DNA of 64,000 nucleotides from Halobacillus litoralis (GTDB lineage: Bacteria; Bacillota; Bacilli; Bacillales; Halobacillaceae): the NCBI RefSeq assembly GCF_004101865.1, contig NZ_CP026118.1, forward strand, positions 558,001 through 622,000, in the 5' to 3' direction. Under the pieces are notes generated by a model, which saw nothing but the letters and a program-made list of their open reading frames with translations, had not been told where the DNA came from and did not search any database. Shown here piece by piece: positions 16,562-25,270 of the stretch (the first letter of the stretch is position 1; every line of letters starts with the position of its first letter). The translations under genes were made by a program, and so were the position numbers.

Positions 16562-17140
16562 ATGCAGAAAACGACTAAACCCCTGCGCCTGAAGGGAAAC
16601 CTCGTTCTTCTCAGAAGCATTGAAGAGGAGGACATTCCGAGTTTATACCAATTGATTTATGGTGATGGTGACCCAGAATGGAAAAAATGGGACGCCCCTT
16701 ATTACCCTCTCGAACCGCATACGTTAGACAGTTACAGAAGTCACGAACGAGCAAGAAAAGATCGCCTCAGAGACAGCGAACCTGATTCGCGCTTGATAAT
16801 CGAAGTCGACGGGAAGATCATCGGGACGGTTACTTATTACTGGGAGCACAAACCTTCTCTCTGGCTTGAAGTCGGCATCGGCATTTATGACCCGGATTAT
16901 TGGAACGGGGGATATGGATCAGAAGCACTGACCCTTTGGATCGACCAACTTTTTCAAGTTCTCCCCCTTGCCCGTGTAGGGTTAACCACATGGTCAAGAA
17001 ATGAACGGATGATGAGAGTGGGAGAAAAACTCGGCATGAAAATCGAAGGACGAATGAGGAAATGCCGCATTTATGAAGGTGAATACTATGATGCTATCCG
17101 GATGGGAGTTCTTCGTGAGGAATGGAGCAAGCGTTCATGA
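16562..17140 (+). CDS. GNAT-family N-acetyltransferase (RimJ/RimL type)
   Basis: 192 residues from ATG 16562, nine bases after GGAGG. Begins LKGNLVLLRSIEEEDIPSLY, typical of the RimJ/RimL group, and has the acetyl-CoA loop at DYWNGGYGSEAL (about residue 110) followed by RNERMMRVGEKLGMKIEGRMRK. It should acetylate a protein N-terminus or a small amine; the substrate is not predictable. The stop overlaps the start of the next gene as ATGA, so the two are translated together. The longer open frame back to 16295 lacks a start signal and overlaps corA. Confidence 0.85.
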   Translation: MQKTTKPLRLKGNLVLLRSIEEEDIPSLYQLIYGDGDPEWKKWDAPYYPLEPHTLDSYRSHERARKDRLRDSEPDSRLIIEVDGKIIGTVTYYWEHKPSLWLEVGIGIYDPDYWNGGYGSEALTLWIDQLFQVLPLARVGLTTWSRNERMMRVGEKLGMKIEGRMRKCRIYEGEYYDAIRMGVLREEWSKRS

Positions 17141-17673
17141 ACCTCTACAAGATCTCCACCTCCTTCTTCATTCTGACAACCATTATCTTTGCGTACCTAT
17201 GGTATGATTCCGAAGGCCCCCAGCCTTTGGATGAATTTGCTGTTGCAGCAGTCACCTCATCGATCAAGGAATTACCCTACACCATGGAAGATGTCCAACT
17301 CTCGTTTCAAAATTATCATGAAGAAGAGTCGACAGAAAAAGAACAATTTTACACAAGAACTTTATTAGCCAGAAGCTTACAAAATCTGAATGACAATCAA
17401 AGGTTGATTTCAGCAGCCGAACGATCGAAAGTTTTGGAAAAAGGCTGGTTCAGAGACTACTCCGATTCCCTTTTCACAATGCGCTCGATCCTCACCACCC
17501 ACTCGTTTGAAAATAATAATTCTAAAGAAGTAAAAAGGATCAATCAAGAGCTTGAAACACTGCAATCCTCTATAGAAGAGACCGTAACCGATGAGTCATT
17601 TTCCACTAAGAATAAAAAAGACTTACGGTCAATAACAGACATGATTGAAAAATTCAATCAGAACTTCTCATAA
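17137..17673 (+). CDS. Membrane-anchored protein of unknown function
   Basis: 178 residues with one N-terminal transmembrane segment (about residues 7-25, ISTSFFILTTIIFAYLWY) and an extracytoplasmic, helix-rich, charged remainder. ATG 17137 overlaps the stop of the acetyltransferase (ATGA) and has GGAG nine bases upstream. No family recognised. The tight coupling to the acetyltransferase suggests a shared role, but this is only context. A strong terminator follows at 17714. Confidence 0.65.
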   Translation: MNLYKISTSFFILTTIIFAYLWYDSEGPQPLDEFAVAAVTSSIKELPYTMEDVQLSFQNYHEEESTEKEQFYTRTLLARSLQNLNDNQRLISAAERSKVLEKGWFRDYSDSLFTMRSILTTHSFENNNSKEVKRINQELETLQSSIEETVTDESFSTKNKKDLRSITDMIEKFNQNFS

Positions 17674-17713
17674 AAACTCCAAAAAGAGGCCGGATAAAAG
17701 AATTTACCCACTA

Positions 17714-17742
17714 GAAAACCCGAACATCGTTCGGGTTTTCTT
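17714..17742 (+). terminator. Rho-independent terminator
   Basis: GAAAACCCGAA / TTCGGGTTTTC, an 11-bp stem with a short loop and T-run, closing the acetyltransferase operon. Confidence 0.9.
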
Positions 17743-17893
17743 TAAATGAAGCAATAAATGCCTACGCTCCATTTGATCCATTCTACTTTATCGTTCTTTT
17801 TCCACCGGCAGTTACGTTTTTGCCCCAACCTCTTCTTGATGGATGGGTATATTACCGTTTCTCAGGTCAACGTTGCAGGAGGCTTTGGCCAAC

Positions 17894-18559
17894 TTACGTG
17901 TTTAGGACATTCTCATATCCATCCGTGTCATAATAGCCTAATACTGCATCCACATAGTATATATCCCCATAACATGCCTCAAACTCCTCTGCTTCTGGCC
18001 GGATACAACTATAATCACCTGTATGCTTCAGCTCTTCGTACTTTTTTGCCGAAAACTCAATCGCTAACTCCTGGGTGTATTCTCCTCCATTGGCCATCAC
18101 GTAATCGATGAAACCCGCACCAAAGTTATACGATTGGAGAGCTAATTTCACATCCTGATCGGCCTTTTCCAATGTATGCGCAAAATAGCCCACCCCTTGT
18201 TCAATTGAACGAGAAGGGTCATTGATGCATCCGACAGAACCACATAATGATTCTGATGCCTGCATAGGATCGTTACCTCTCCCACCGGATTCCTGCATCA
18301 TTAAGGCCAGCAGAATACCAGTGTAGTCACCGATGCCTTCTTCTTCCGCATACTTTTCCACTTCATCCTCATATTGCAGCACTTGCTGCGAAAGGTTCCG
18401 TTCACGATCATTTGTAATGCTGCTCGTCATCCCCTCTCCCAAATTGCTATTGGAAAGTAAGTGGAGAACGCCGACGATAAGTAGAATAGGAAGAACGATC
18501 TTGATGAGGGCCTTGGTCCCGGCTTTTTTCAATTTAGTTTTGGTCTTTTTTCCAGACAT
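17894..18559 (-). CDS. Lysozyme-family (CwlT-like) cell-wall hydrolase, membrane-anchored
   Basis: 221 residues: a Lys-rich N-terminus, one transmembrane helix (about residues 18-37) and a C-terminal lysozyme-like domain with LLALMMQESGGRGNDPMQASES (shown in part; catalytic Glu in MMQESG near residue 89), YFAHTL, LALQSYNFGAGFIDY and a final ACYGDIYYVDAVLGYY. It should cleave the glycan strands of peptidoglycan, outside the membrane. The architecture resembles B. subtilis YocA. Paired Cys residues (CGSVGC, C..C) could form disulfides. ATG 18559 follows AAGGGGAAGAACC. Confidence 0.8.
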   Translation of the reverse strand: MSGKKTKTKLKKAGTKALIKIVLPILLIVGVLHLLSNSNLGEGMTSSITNDRERNLSQQVLQYEDEVEKYAEEEGIGDYTGILLALMMQESGGRGNDPMQASESLCGSVGCINDPSRSIEQGVGYFAHTLEKADQDVKLALQSYNFGAGFIDYVMANGGEYTQELAIEFSAKKYEELKHTGDYSCIRPEAEEFEACYGDIYYVDAVLGYYDTDGYENVLNT

Positions 18560-18885
18560 GGTTCTTCCCCTTTACTATCAATAAAAAATGCATTTCAATT
18601 ATGGATATCACTAGTTTAATAGATTCTGTCGAAATGGCGCGAGATAACTTAATAGTAACTGAAATGAGGGGAAGAACAAAATGATTTGTTGAAACTCCAA
18701 GCGGAAAAGTCAGCCTCGCCGGATTACTATTCAGGGATGGGTAGCCTTTAGAATAGTCGTGTTCAGTAGCCTTCAACCATAAATGAACGGGGTGGTTGGG
18801 AAGGATTGAAACAGCTGTGAACCGTAAACAACTTGAGACATTAATAATAATCATTTCTGCTTCTATTCTTTAAGCTTACCAGGAT
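18560..18885. other. Intergenic stretch, possibly decayed coding sequence
   Basis: About 325 bases without a credible gene. Minus-strand frame 18534-18854 is open but lacks a ribosome site, and runs into the lysozyme gene in another frame. The segment 18660-18830 is richer in GC than its flanks and could be the remains of a mobile element; I could not identify it. Confidence 0.35.
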
Positions 18886-18933
18886 AAAAAAATAGAACGC
18901 TCGGAGGTCTAAATCCGAGCGTTCTATTTTTCT
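18886..18933 (-). terminator. Terminator of ppaC
   Basis: AAAAATAGAACGCTCGGA / TCCGAGCGTTCTATTTTT, an 18-bp stem with an 8-base loop, 42 bases beyond ppaC. Confidence 0.92.
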
Positions 18934-18974
18934 ATTTTCTCCACCATTTCAGTTTCAAGTAGAAATGAGGTTTT

Positions 18975-19901
18975 TTACGCAAAGTGACTGTTCAACGGAG
19001 GAACAATTTGTTTCTTACGCGAAACTACTCCGGCAAGAACCGCCTGGTTATCGTCTAAATCAATATTAAATGCTTCTGCAACAGCTGCAGACTGTTCACC
19101 GACTGCTACCACTGTGGAGTCGCTTTCCAATATATCTGTAACGACAAGCAAAAACAGATCCAATTCTTTCTCTCCGACGACTTTGTTCATCGCTTGTTCC
19201 AGCTCACCTTTTCGGGAAAGGACATCATTCGTGTCCACTGTATTGACCTGGGCGATTTCAACTTTCTGATCACCCATCGAAAATTCTTTTGCATCAAGAG
19301 AGATCAGTTGCTCTGCTGTTTTATCACTGATGTCTGCCCCAGCTTTCAACATTTGCAAGCCATAATCTTGAGCATCTACCCCGGCGATGGATGCCAGTTC
19401 TTCAGCTGCTTTACGATCCTCATCCGTGCATGTCGGTGATTTGAACAATAAAGAGTCGGAAATAATGGCAGAAAGCATCAAACCAGCCATCGGCTTGGAT
19501 ATTTCCTGTCCTTTTTCCTTATAAAGCTTATTCAAGATTGTCGCTGTACAACCCACTGGCTCTGCACGATAATAAAGGGGACTTTTAGTTTCGAAATTCG
19601 CAATACGGTGGTGATCGATTACCTCAAGCACTTGTACTTCATCGATGTCATCCACACTTTGTTGCCGCTCATTGTGATCGACTAATATGACCTGTTCCAC
19701 TTCTGTTGCTACGCGCTCGACTAAACGAGGAGCCTCAACGTTGAACTGATCCAGCGCAAATTGTGTTTCTCCACTTACTTCACCAAGGCGTACGGGCTCT
19801 ACATCTTCACCGATCGCTTTCTTCAAATCTGCATAAACAAGGGCAGAACAAATCGTATCTGTATCCGGGTTTTTATGACCGAAAATCAATGTTTTACTCA
19901 C
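18975..19901 (-). CDS. ppaC: Manganese-dependent inorganic pyrophosphatase
   Basis: 308-residue family II pyrophosphatase of the DHH superfamily, which hydrolyses pyrophosphate to drive biosynthesis. Metal motifs are [13 protein letters not shown] (residues 8-20), VDHNE (about residue 75) and DHHRI (about residue 97, the DHH signature); the DHHA2 domain with SRKKQ near residue 296 binds substrate. GTG 19901 follows GAAAGGAAG. Length is standard. Single gene with a strong terminator. Confidence 0.95.
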   Translation of the reverse strand: MSKTLIFGHKNPDTDTICSALVYADLKKAIGEDVEPVRLGEVSGETQFALDQFNVEAPRLVERVATEVEQVILVDHNERQQSVDDIDEVQVLEVIDHHRIANFETKSPLYYRAEPVGCTATILNKLYKEKGQEISKPMAGLMLSAIISDSLLFKSPTCTDEDRKAAEELASIAGVDAQDYGLQMLKAGADISDKTAEQLISLDAKEFSMGDQKVEIAQVNTVDTNDVLSRKGELEQAMNKVVGEKELDLFLLVVTDILESDSTVVAVGEQSAAVAEAFNIDLDDNQAVLAGVVSRKKQIVPPLNSHFA

Positions 19902-20015
19902 GAAAATCTTCCTTTCTTATAGAGGGTATGTATTAAAGCGTGTCCGTTTTGATTATAAAATAGAATAGCTCTTGAGTCCATCGCAAGACAATAAAACCCT
20001 CTAAAATACTAGGAA

Positions 20016-20408
20016 TTATTTTTTGTGAAAACTTATGATCAGTCCATAGCCGAACACCACCTGCAAAACCGGAGGGACCGCTATGTTTGTAACCAGAAAC
20101 ATAGGGAGAAGTGTATTAATAGGTAGAAAGAATGGAACCAGTAACAGATACAAGGCTGGAAGAATCATTAGTATCCAGACGTTTTTTCTCAAACGGACTT
20201 TCCCTCCCCCTCTCAAGAAATGGAGAAATTGTTGCAGCGCCAGCACCATTCCTACAGGGACGTAAGCCAGTTGCCCAAAAACAAAATAAGGATAAGGACT
20301 GAAAGATGCAACCGCATGCTCTTGAAACTTCACATTAAAATAAGAGATGACCAGCAAATAAAGAAAAATACTTACTGACTGTATGAAAACCAAACGTTGC
20401 CTATACAT
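20016..20408 (-). CDS. Small four-helix membrane protein
   Basis: 130 residues with four hydrophobic segments (about 6-24, 43-63, 77-93 and 100-125) and a basic loop GGGKVRLRKN. ATG 20408 lies six bases after AGGAG, so the longer frame to 20525 is not used. No family recognised. It lies in the reverse direction, upstream of glnA, with no evident functional link. Confidence 0.65.
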   Translation of the reverse strand: MYRQRLVFIQSVSIFLYLLVISYFNVKFQEHAVASFSPYPYFVFGQLAYVPVGMVLALQQFLHFLRGGGKVRLRKNVWILMILPALYLLLVPFFLPINTLLPMFLVTNIAVPPVLQVVFGYGLIISFHKK

Positions 20409-20560
20409 TTCCCTCTCCTTTCCTGTACATTTACTATATCTTATGTAAGCGGGAAGTTTTTTTTGCGATGTTCCCCAAATCCCAAAAATCGCACCCTTAA
20501 AGTCTTGACACATTACAAACCGCAAACCTCATAGGCAGCATCATATATGGGATTGCAAAC

Positions 20561-20577
20561 TGCGACAGGATTTTACA
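20561..20577. promoter_or_regulatory. GlnR/TnrA-type site, distal
   Basis: TGCGACAGGATTTTACA matches TGTNA-N7-TNACA at nine of ten defined positions. It lies about 97 bases upstream of the second, perfect box, giving the two-site arrangement known from the glnRA region of B. subtilis. Confidence 0.5.
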
Positions 20578-20636
20578 TAGTTCCTGTGAAAAATAGGTTT
20601 ATCCGAAAAAAATAAGGGAATCTAATAAAAAGGTAT

Positions 20637-20666
20637 TTGAGATTTCACTACATTATGTGTTAGAAT
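20637..20666 (+). promoter_or_regulatory. glnA promoter
   Basis: TTGAGA (20637-20642) and TAGAAT (20661-20666) with an 18-base spacer. The -10 box lies inside the proximal GlnR/TnrA box, which would let bound repressor exclude RNA polymerase. Confidence 0.6.
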
Positions 20667-20674
20667 TCCTAACA
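20658..20674. promoter_or_regulatory. GlnR/TnrA box at glnA
   Basis: TGTTAGAATTCCTAACA is a perfect palindrome-like match to the TGTNA-N7-TNACA consensus of the MerR-type nitrogen regulators. It overlaps the glnA -10 region. Confidence 0.85.
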
Positions 20675-20751
20675 TAAGAAAAAGTGAGCTCCATATCCTG
20701 AATCCACTCGGATACAAAACTCACAAATAATATTTAAAGAGAGGGTAATGT

Positions 20752-22062
20752 ATGACTTACACAAAAGAACAGATCAAGCAGGAAGTAAAAGAGAACAACG
20801 TAGAATTCCTTTTATTGGAGTTCACAGATATGCTAGGGGATACAAAAAACGTCGAATTGCCGGTTGAAGAATTGGAAATGGTTTTGAATGAAGAAGCGAT
20901 GTTCGACAGTTCTTCTATTTCCGGTTTCTCCGATATCCAAGAAAGTGATATGTATCTGGTACCAGATTTGGATACATTCTTGCTTCTTCCTTCATTGGTC
21001 GATGAAGATCGCAGTGCGCGCTTCATTTGTGATATCTACAAGCCAGATGGCACTCCATTCGAAGGAGACCCTCGTTACATCCTGAAACGTGCTATGAAAG
21101 AAGCGGAAGATATGGGCTATACAGTAAATGTCGGTCCAGAACCAGAATTCTTCCTATTCAAATTGGACAAAGACGGCTACCCGATCCGCCAAATGAATGA
21201 CCGCGGTGGTTACTTCGATGCTTCACCGAAAGATAAAGGGGACAAAGTCCGTCGTGACATCGTCCGTACACTGAAGAAATTCGGTTTTGAAATGGAAGCT
21301 TCCCACCACGAAGTTGCTATGGGTCAGCACGAAATCAACTTCCGCTTTGATAACATGTTGAAAACAGCTGACAATATTCAAACATTCAAAAATGTTGTTA
21401 AAGATATCGCGACGAATCATGAATATCACGCGACTTTCATGCCGAAACCGATCTCCGGAGAGAACGGTTCAGGCATGCACTGCCACCTTTCATTATTCCA
21501 GAATGGCGACAGCGCGTTCTACGATGAAGATGCCGAAGATGGCGTATCTAAGACAATGAAACAATTTATTGCAGGAATTCTGCATCACGCACGTGGAATC
21601 GCTGCTATTACGAACCCAAACGTAAACTCTTATAAGCGTCTTGTACCTGGGTATGAAGCACCTGTCAGCATCGCATGGTCCCACTCTAACCGTAGTTGCA
21701 TGATGCGTGTACCGACAACCCGCGGGAAAGGGACTCGTTTCGAAGTCCGTAATCCGGATCCTACTGCAAACCCTTATTTGACACTTGCAGTATTGATCCA
21801 GGCTGGTCTCGAAGGAATCCGTAAAGAAATGGATGCTGGTGAAGCAGAAGCACGTAACCTTTACGAAGTGGATGACGATAGTGTACCGACACTGCCGACA
21901 AACTTAAAAGAAGCACTATCATCTCTGAAGAAAGACGAACTGCTCCTTAATGCACTTGGTGACCACACATCCCAAGCGTACATCCAGGACAAAGAAGCTG
22001 AATGGACAGAGTATTCCCTACAAGTCAGCAAATGGGAAATCGACAAGTATATGAACAAGTAA
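20752..22062 (+). CDS. glnA: Glutamine synthetase, type I (alpha)
   Basis: 436 residues catalysing ATP-dependent formation of glutamine from glutamate and ammonia, as a dodecamer. Landmarks are the DMLGDTKNVELP N-terminal segment, FDSSSISGF (about residues 50-58), the metal and glutamate site GPEPEFFLF (about residue 130), the MPKPISGENGSGMHCH ATP-site segment (about residue 230) and the NRSCMMRVP...RFEVRNPDP segment near residue 320. No adenylylation-type Tyr loop is apparent, as expected for the feedback-regulated Gram-positive form. glnR, usually the preceding gene in Bacillus, is not adjacent. GAGAGGG precedes the ATG. Confidence 0.97.
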   Translation: MTYTKEQIKQEVKENNVEFLLLEFTDMLGDTKNVELPVEELEMVLNEEAMFDSSSISGFSDIQESDMYLVPDLDTFLLLPSLVDEDRSARFICDIYKPDGTPFEGDPRYILKRAMKEAEDMGYTVNVGPEPEFFLFKLDKDGYPIRQMNDRGGYFDASPKDKGDKVRRDIVRTLKKFGFEMEASHHEVAMGQHEINFRFDNMLKTADNIQTFKNVVKDIATNHEYHATFMPKPISGENGSGMHCHLSLFQNGDSAFYDEDAEDGVSKTMKQFIAGILHHARGIAAITNPNVNSYKRLVPGYEAPVSIAWSHSNRSCMMRVPTTRGKGTRFEVRNPDPTANPYLTLAVLIQAGLEGIRKEMDAGEAEARNLYEVDDDSVPTLPTNLKEALSSLKKDELLLNALGDHTSQAYIQDKEAEWTEYSLQVSKWEIDKYMNK

Positions 22063-22083
22063 GTTGAAAACCTTACTCCATGA

Positions 22084-22122
22084 AAAAAGCAGCGTTTTCC
22101 AATATGGAAAACGCTGCTTTTT
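22084..22122 (+). terminator. Terminator of glnA
   Basis: AAAAAGCAGCGTTTTCC / GGAAAACGCTGCTTTTT, a 17-bp stem with a 5-base loop, 22 bases after the stop codon. Confidence 0.95.
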
Positions 22123-22161
22123 ACGTGTGATGTTTTATGGTGCACTATTCCCGTTCTGTTT

Positions 22162-22608
22162 CTAAAGGAGTGTTCGCAACTCATTAGTCATTTCATGAAC
22201 CAGTTCAGGTCTTCCATGAAATTGTGCAGGTGTGTTTTGAAATAGTTCAATCTTCCATTCATCGTCCTGTTCAACCAAAACGAGAGTATGATGTGTGTTC
22301 ATTTCAGATCTGATATCCTCTTCCCCCGGCGGGATCATCCCAGCGATCGCCCTTAAGATAACCGTCTCTTCAGTAAGGAAGCGGATATCTTTCACTTTAC
22401 TTATGAACGGTGCCGTTGGGTGATCCTTGAAAATGGGATGCAAATGAGAAAAAATTTCCTCCCGGCCGATAGACTGACTTCCATCAAATCCGATACTTTC
22501 CCCATTTTCCGTAAAAAGATCTGCCATTTTTTCAGCATCGCGGTTGTTCCAAGCTGCTATCAGATTATTATATACCTCTTCTACAGCTTTTTCTTTATTA
22601 GTCTGCAT
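22162..22608 (-). CDS. SgcJ/EcaC-family (SnoaL-like) protein
   Basis: 148 residues from ATG 22608, which follows AGGAGTGAATC. The pattern VEEVYNNLIAAWNNRDAEKMADLF, then ILRAIAGMIPPG and LVLVEQDDEWKIELFQNTPAQFHG fits the SgcJ/EcaC branch of the NTF2-like fold. These are mostly uncharacterised small-molecule binding proteins. The gene lies 40 bases downstream of an AraC-type regulator on the same strand, so the two may be co-expressed. Confidence 0.75.
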   Translation of the reverse strand: MQTNKEKAVEEVYNNLIAAWNNRDAEKMADLFTENGESIGFDGSQSIGREEIFSHLHPIFKDHPTAPFISKVKDIRFLTEETVILRAIAGMIPPGEEDIRSEMNTHHTLVLVEQDDEWKIELFQNTPAQFHGRPELVHEMTNELRTLL

Positions 22609-22650
22609 ATGATTCACTCCTACACATTAATTTTATTCTCGCCTATCAAT

Positions 22651-23472
22651 TTACCATTGAAACTCTTTCACAAACTGACTTGGTGTTGCGCCATACATCT
22701 TCTTAAAGGAACGGTTGAATGTACTGATCGATTGAAAACCTACCTTGAATGCCACTTCCGTAATTTCCACGTCTTTACCCTTCAGAAGACAAGCCGCCTT
22801 CCTTAAGCGGACATGATGTAGGAAATTCCTGGGGGTCATCCCCACCGCATTAGTAAAAGAGCGATGAAGATGATATTTACTTATGTTTAGATGGGCAGCT
22901 AAATGATCTAAAGTCACATCATCTTGATACCTTCCCAGAATATAGTCCTTGATTGCTTTTATAGATGGTTCCGAACTATAAGGCCGCTTTTTTCCACTTT
23001 TCTCCCAATGCTCTGAATGCGAACCTCTCATTTGATCTAATAAGACAGAAGCCAACTCTCCCTCTCTAGCTAAGACCGCTTCCATTCCTTCATATGAAGC
23101 GATTTGAAACAGGGAGATCGCTTTATTTAAAAGCAGCTGTGAATTGGACTGGACAGGGGAAAAATCAATAGAATCGAGCTCAAACCCTGTATAGGTCCTA
23201 TAGGCTTCTGAAATGATTTCTTCATTGAAGCTGATCAACATGATCTTCTTCCGGGCATACGCAGCTTCATGTTGGTGGCTGTCACCAGGTGGGACTAGCA
23301 AAGACTCCTCAAACTCCAGTTTCCGCTTTTTTGAATTATGGTAGGTCATTAAATCACCAGATAAGGGGACGCTGAGCTGAAAGTAATCATGCGTATGTGA
23401 TTCATCAGCTTCCCCTTCTTGCAGATCGAACATTAAAACCCCGGACCCTTCCATTTCCAGACGCATTTCCAT
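22651..23472 (-). CDS. AraC-family regulator with N-terminal cupin domain
   Basis: 273 residues. The N-terminal 130 residues form a cupin-like sensor (HTHDYFQLSVPLSGDL, then LLVPPGDSHQH), and the C-terminus has the two helix-turn-helix motifs of AraC proteins: LAAHLNISKYHLHRSFTNAVG and ITEVAFKVGFQSISTFNRSF, ending GATPSQF. ATG 23472 lies after AAAGGGGG; the longer frame to 23505 has no site. It is divergent from an MFS exporter (23578), 105 bases apart, the usual layout for control of that exporter. Confidence 0.9.
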   Translation of the reverse strand: MEMRLEMEGSGVLMFDLQEGEADESHTHDYFQLSVPLSGDLMTYHNSKKRKLEFEESLLVPPGDSHQHEAAYARKKIMLISFNEEIISEAYRTYTGFELDSIDFSPVQSNSQLLLNKAISLFQIASYEGMEAVLAREGELASVLLDQMRGSHSEHWEKSGKKRPYSSEPSIKAIKDYILGRYQDDVTLDHLAAHLNISKYHLHRSFTNAVGMTPRNFLHHVRLRKAACLLKGKDVEITEVAFKVGFQSISTFNRSFKKMYGATPSQFVKEFQW

Positions 23473-23577
23473 GAGGTTTCCCCCTTTCGCAAGATTCGCC
23501 TTCAATTGAGCAAGATTTGAAAAGTATTTAACCCCAGACCTCAGCTAAACTGTTTCTATCCCTTTACAGATTCGGAG

Positions 23578-24786
23578 ATGAAGAAACTTATGAAATCATA
23601 CCTGCGCCAAATCCCACAGCCCGTTTGGATCCAGACGATCGGTCATGCGTTGACTTCGTTTATTTCCATCATTCTTTTACCTTTTTTAACGCTTTATATG
23701 TATGATCATTTCGGCGAAAACATCATGCTTACGACATTAGTGATTGGTGTACAACCTTTCACAGAAATCGTTTTCACATTTTTATTTGGCGGATGGATCG
23801 ATCGTTTCGGGCGGAGACCAGTGATGCTTGGCTCTTTATCTTTTCAATTCATCGCTCTCACAGGCCTTGTATTTGCTGATCACCTATGGTTGTTTGTCTT
23901 TTTTATTTTTTTGAATGGTGTCGGGCGTTTCGTTTATACACCTGCAGCCCGAGCGCAAATATCAGATATTGTCCCCGAAAAGAATCAGGCTGAGACATTC
24001 GCTCTGTTGAATACTGCTTCAAGCATCGGTGCACTTGGCGGCCCGGTCACAGGCGCTTTTCTTTTTCAATACGATCAAAAAATCCTTTTTTTGTCGATGG
24101 GGCTCCTGGTTTTGGTGTACTTCCTTATAGGACTGAAGTACATTCCTGAAACGTACAAAAGCATCCCCGCGTCTTCTACTTGCTATAAACTGGATTGGCG
24201 GGACTATAAAATGATCGGATGGCTTGTCATTGGAATGCTGCCGCTCAGCTTCTTCCACGCACAAATGGAAACGAACTGGCCCGTGTTTCTGAAAGAAAAT
24301 CTAGTCCACTATTTATTTGTATTTTCGCTGCTTGAAACTATAGGTACCGTTGTTTTCATTCTGTTTGAAGTCGTTTTAGTCCAGCGCACCCGTCGCTTTT
24401 CACAAATACGGGTCATCCAAGCCGGTTACCTTTTGTATGGGGCAGCATCACTTGGGTTTGGATTTTCTGACCATTTGTCTGGGTTTATTGTATCACAGCT
24501 CATCTTTTGTATGGGGGCTATTCTTACACTCAACCATATGCAGACGATCATCAGCACCCTGGCCCCTTCTGCCCACAAAGGAAGATACTTCGCGCTTTTC
24601 GGATTACACTGGGATATCTCTCGCACTGGAGGACCATTTTTAGGCAGTATCGTATTATCTGCATTCGGCGGCGAGACTTTATTTTTTATCACTTTCGCCC
24701 TAATCATATCCGGGGGACTGATGCAAAAGCGATTGCTCAAGAGTTTGCTACAAACAGAATCGCACCTTTTCAAATCTGTATTGTGA
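23578..24786 (+). CDS. MFS transporter (12 helices), divergent from AraC regulator
   Basis: 402 residues, about 12 transmembrane helices, with the motif GGWIDRFGRRPVM between helices 2 and 3 (about residues 71-83) and ALGGPVTGAFL in helix 5 as motif C. An exporter of small molecules is most likely, with substrate unknown. The ATG at 23578 is only a base or two from CGGAG; ATG 23590 is 12 bases from it, so the exact start is unsure. The terminator region downstream appears disturbed by MITE copy 2, whose flanks CTACTAAAATCG and CGATTTTGGTGG are complementary. Confidence 0.8.
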   Translation: MKKLMKSYLRQIPQPVWIQTIGHALTSFISIILLPFLTLYMYDHFGENIMLTTLVIGVQPFTEIVFTFLFGGWIDRFGRRPVMLGSLSFQFIALTGLVFADHLWLFVFFIFLNGVGRFVYTPAARAQISDIVPEKNQAETFALLNTASSIGALGGPVTGAFLFQYDQKILFLSMGLLVLVYFLIGLKYIPETYKSIPASSTCYKLDWRDYKMIGWLVIGMLPLSFFHAQMETNWPVFLKENLVHYLFVFSLLETIGTVVFILFEVVLVQRTRRFSQIRVIQAGYLLYGAASLGFGFSDHLSGFIVSQLIFCMGAILTLNHMQTIISTLAPSAHKGRYFALFGLHWDISRTGGPFLGSIVLSAFGGETLFFITFALIISGGLMQKRLLKSLLQTESHLFKSVL

Positions 24787-24829
24787 TACGGGTTGAGAAA
24801 AATAACATCGGCCCCGACCTACTAAAATC

Positions 24830-25173
24830 GAGCTGCTGAAAAAACCTCTTCAATCTATAGGAGCAGTTAAAGTTTGTTGTTGCTTCTCACGAATCGCTTG
24901 TCGGTGGATGCTTGCCGCGAGCACGGCCTCAGTTAACGCTCATCTTGGAAGCAACGATGCCCATCTAAAAAGAGTGATGTTCTTTGATTTATAAAAGAAC
25001 ATCACTCTGAGTGTACAAGGGCCGGCGGCGATCTTCACCTTCAATATTAAACGAATACTAATGCTCACGGAAAATGTCTCGTCATAATAAAGAAGCCGAG
25101 TTGAACGATAAAACCGCCCTACTCGGCTTTTTTCTTTGAAGGATAACTCAGAAAGTTGCAGTTCTTCAGAGGC
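24830..25173 (+). mobile_element. MITE-like element, copy 2 (long form)
   Basis: Left end GAGCTGCTGAAAAAAC, right end GTTGCAGTTCTTCAGAGGC (degraded). Contains CACGAATCGCTTGTCGG, the CGCTCATCTTGGAAGCAACG segment, an extra central block shared with copy 5 (GTGTACAAGGGCCGG, ATTAAACGAATACTAA) and the AAGAAGCCGAG / CTCGGCTTTTTT hairpin. The bases on each side (24819-24830 and 25181-25192) are complementary at ten of twelve positions. Confidence 0.7.
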
Positions 25174-25270
25174 GTAAGTACGATTTTGGTGGATGAACAG
25201 CAGCTAGATCATCCTTCCTATTGATATCGACCTATTTTCCACCATCTCATTAACTCACCATCCTCTCCCC

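Noticed and set aside
18534..18854. 106-codon minus-strand frame
   Set aside because: No ribosome site, overlaps the start of the lysozyme-family gene in another frame, composition not protein-like. May be a remnant of mobile DNA, but I could not show it.
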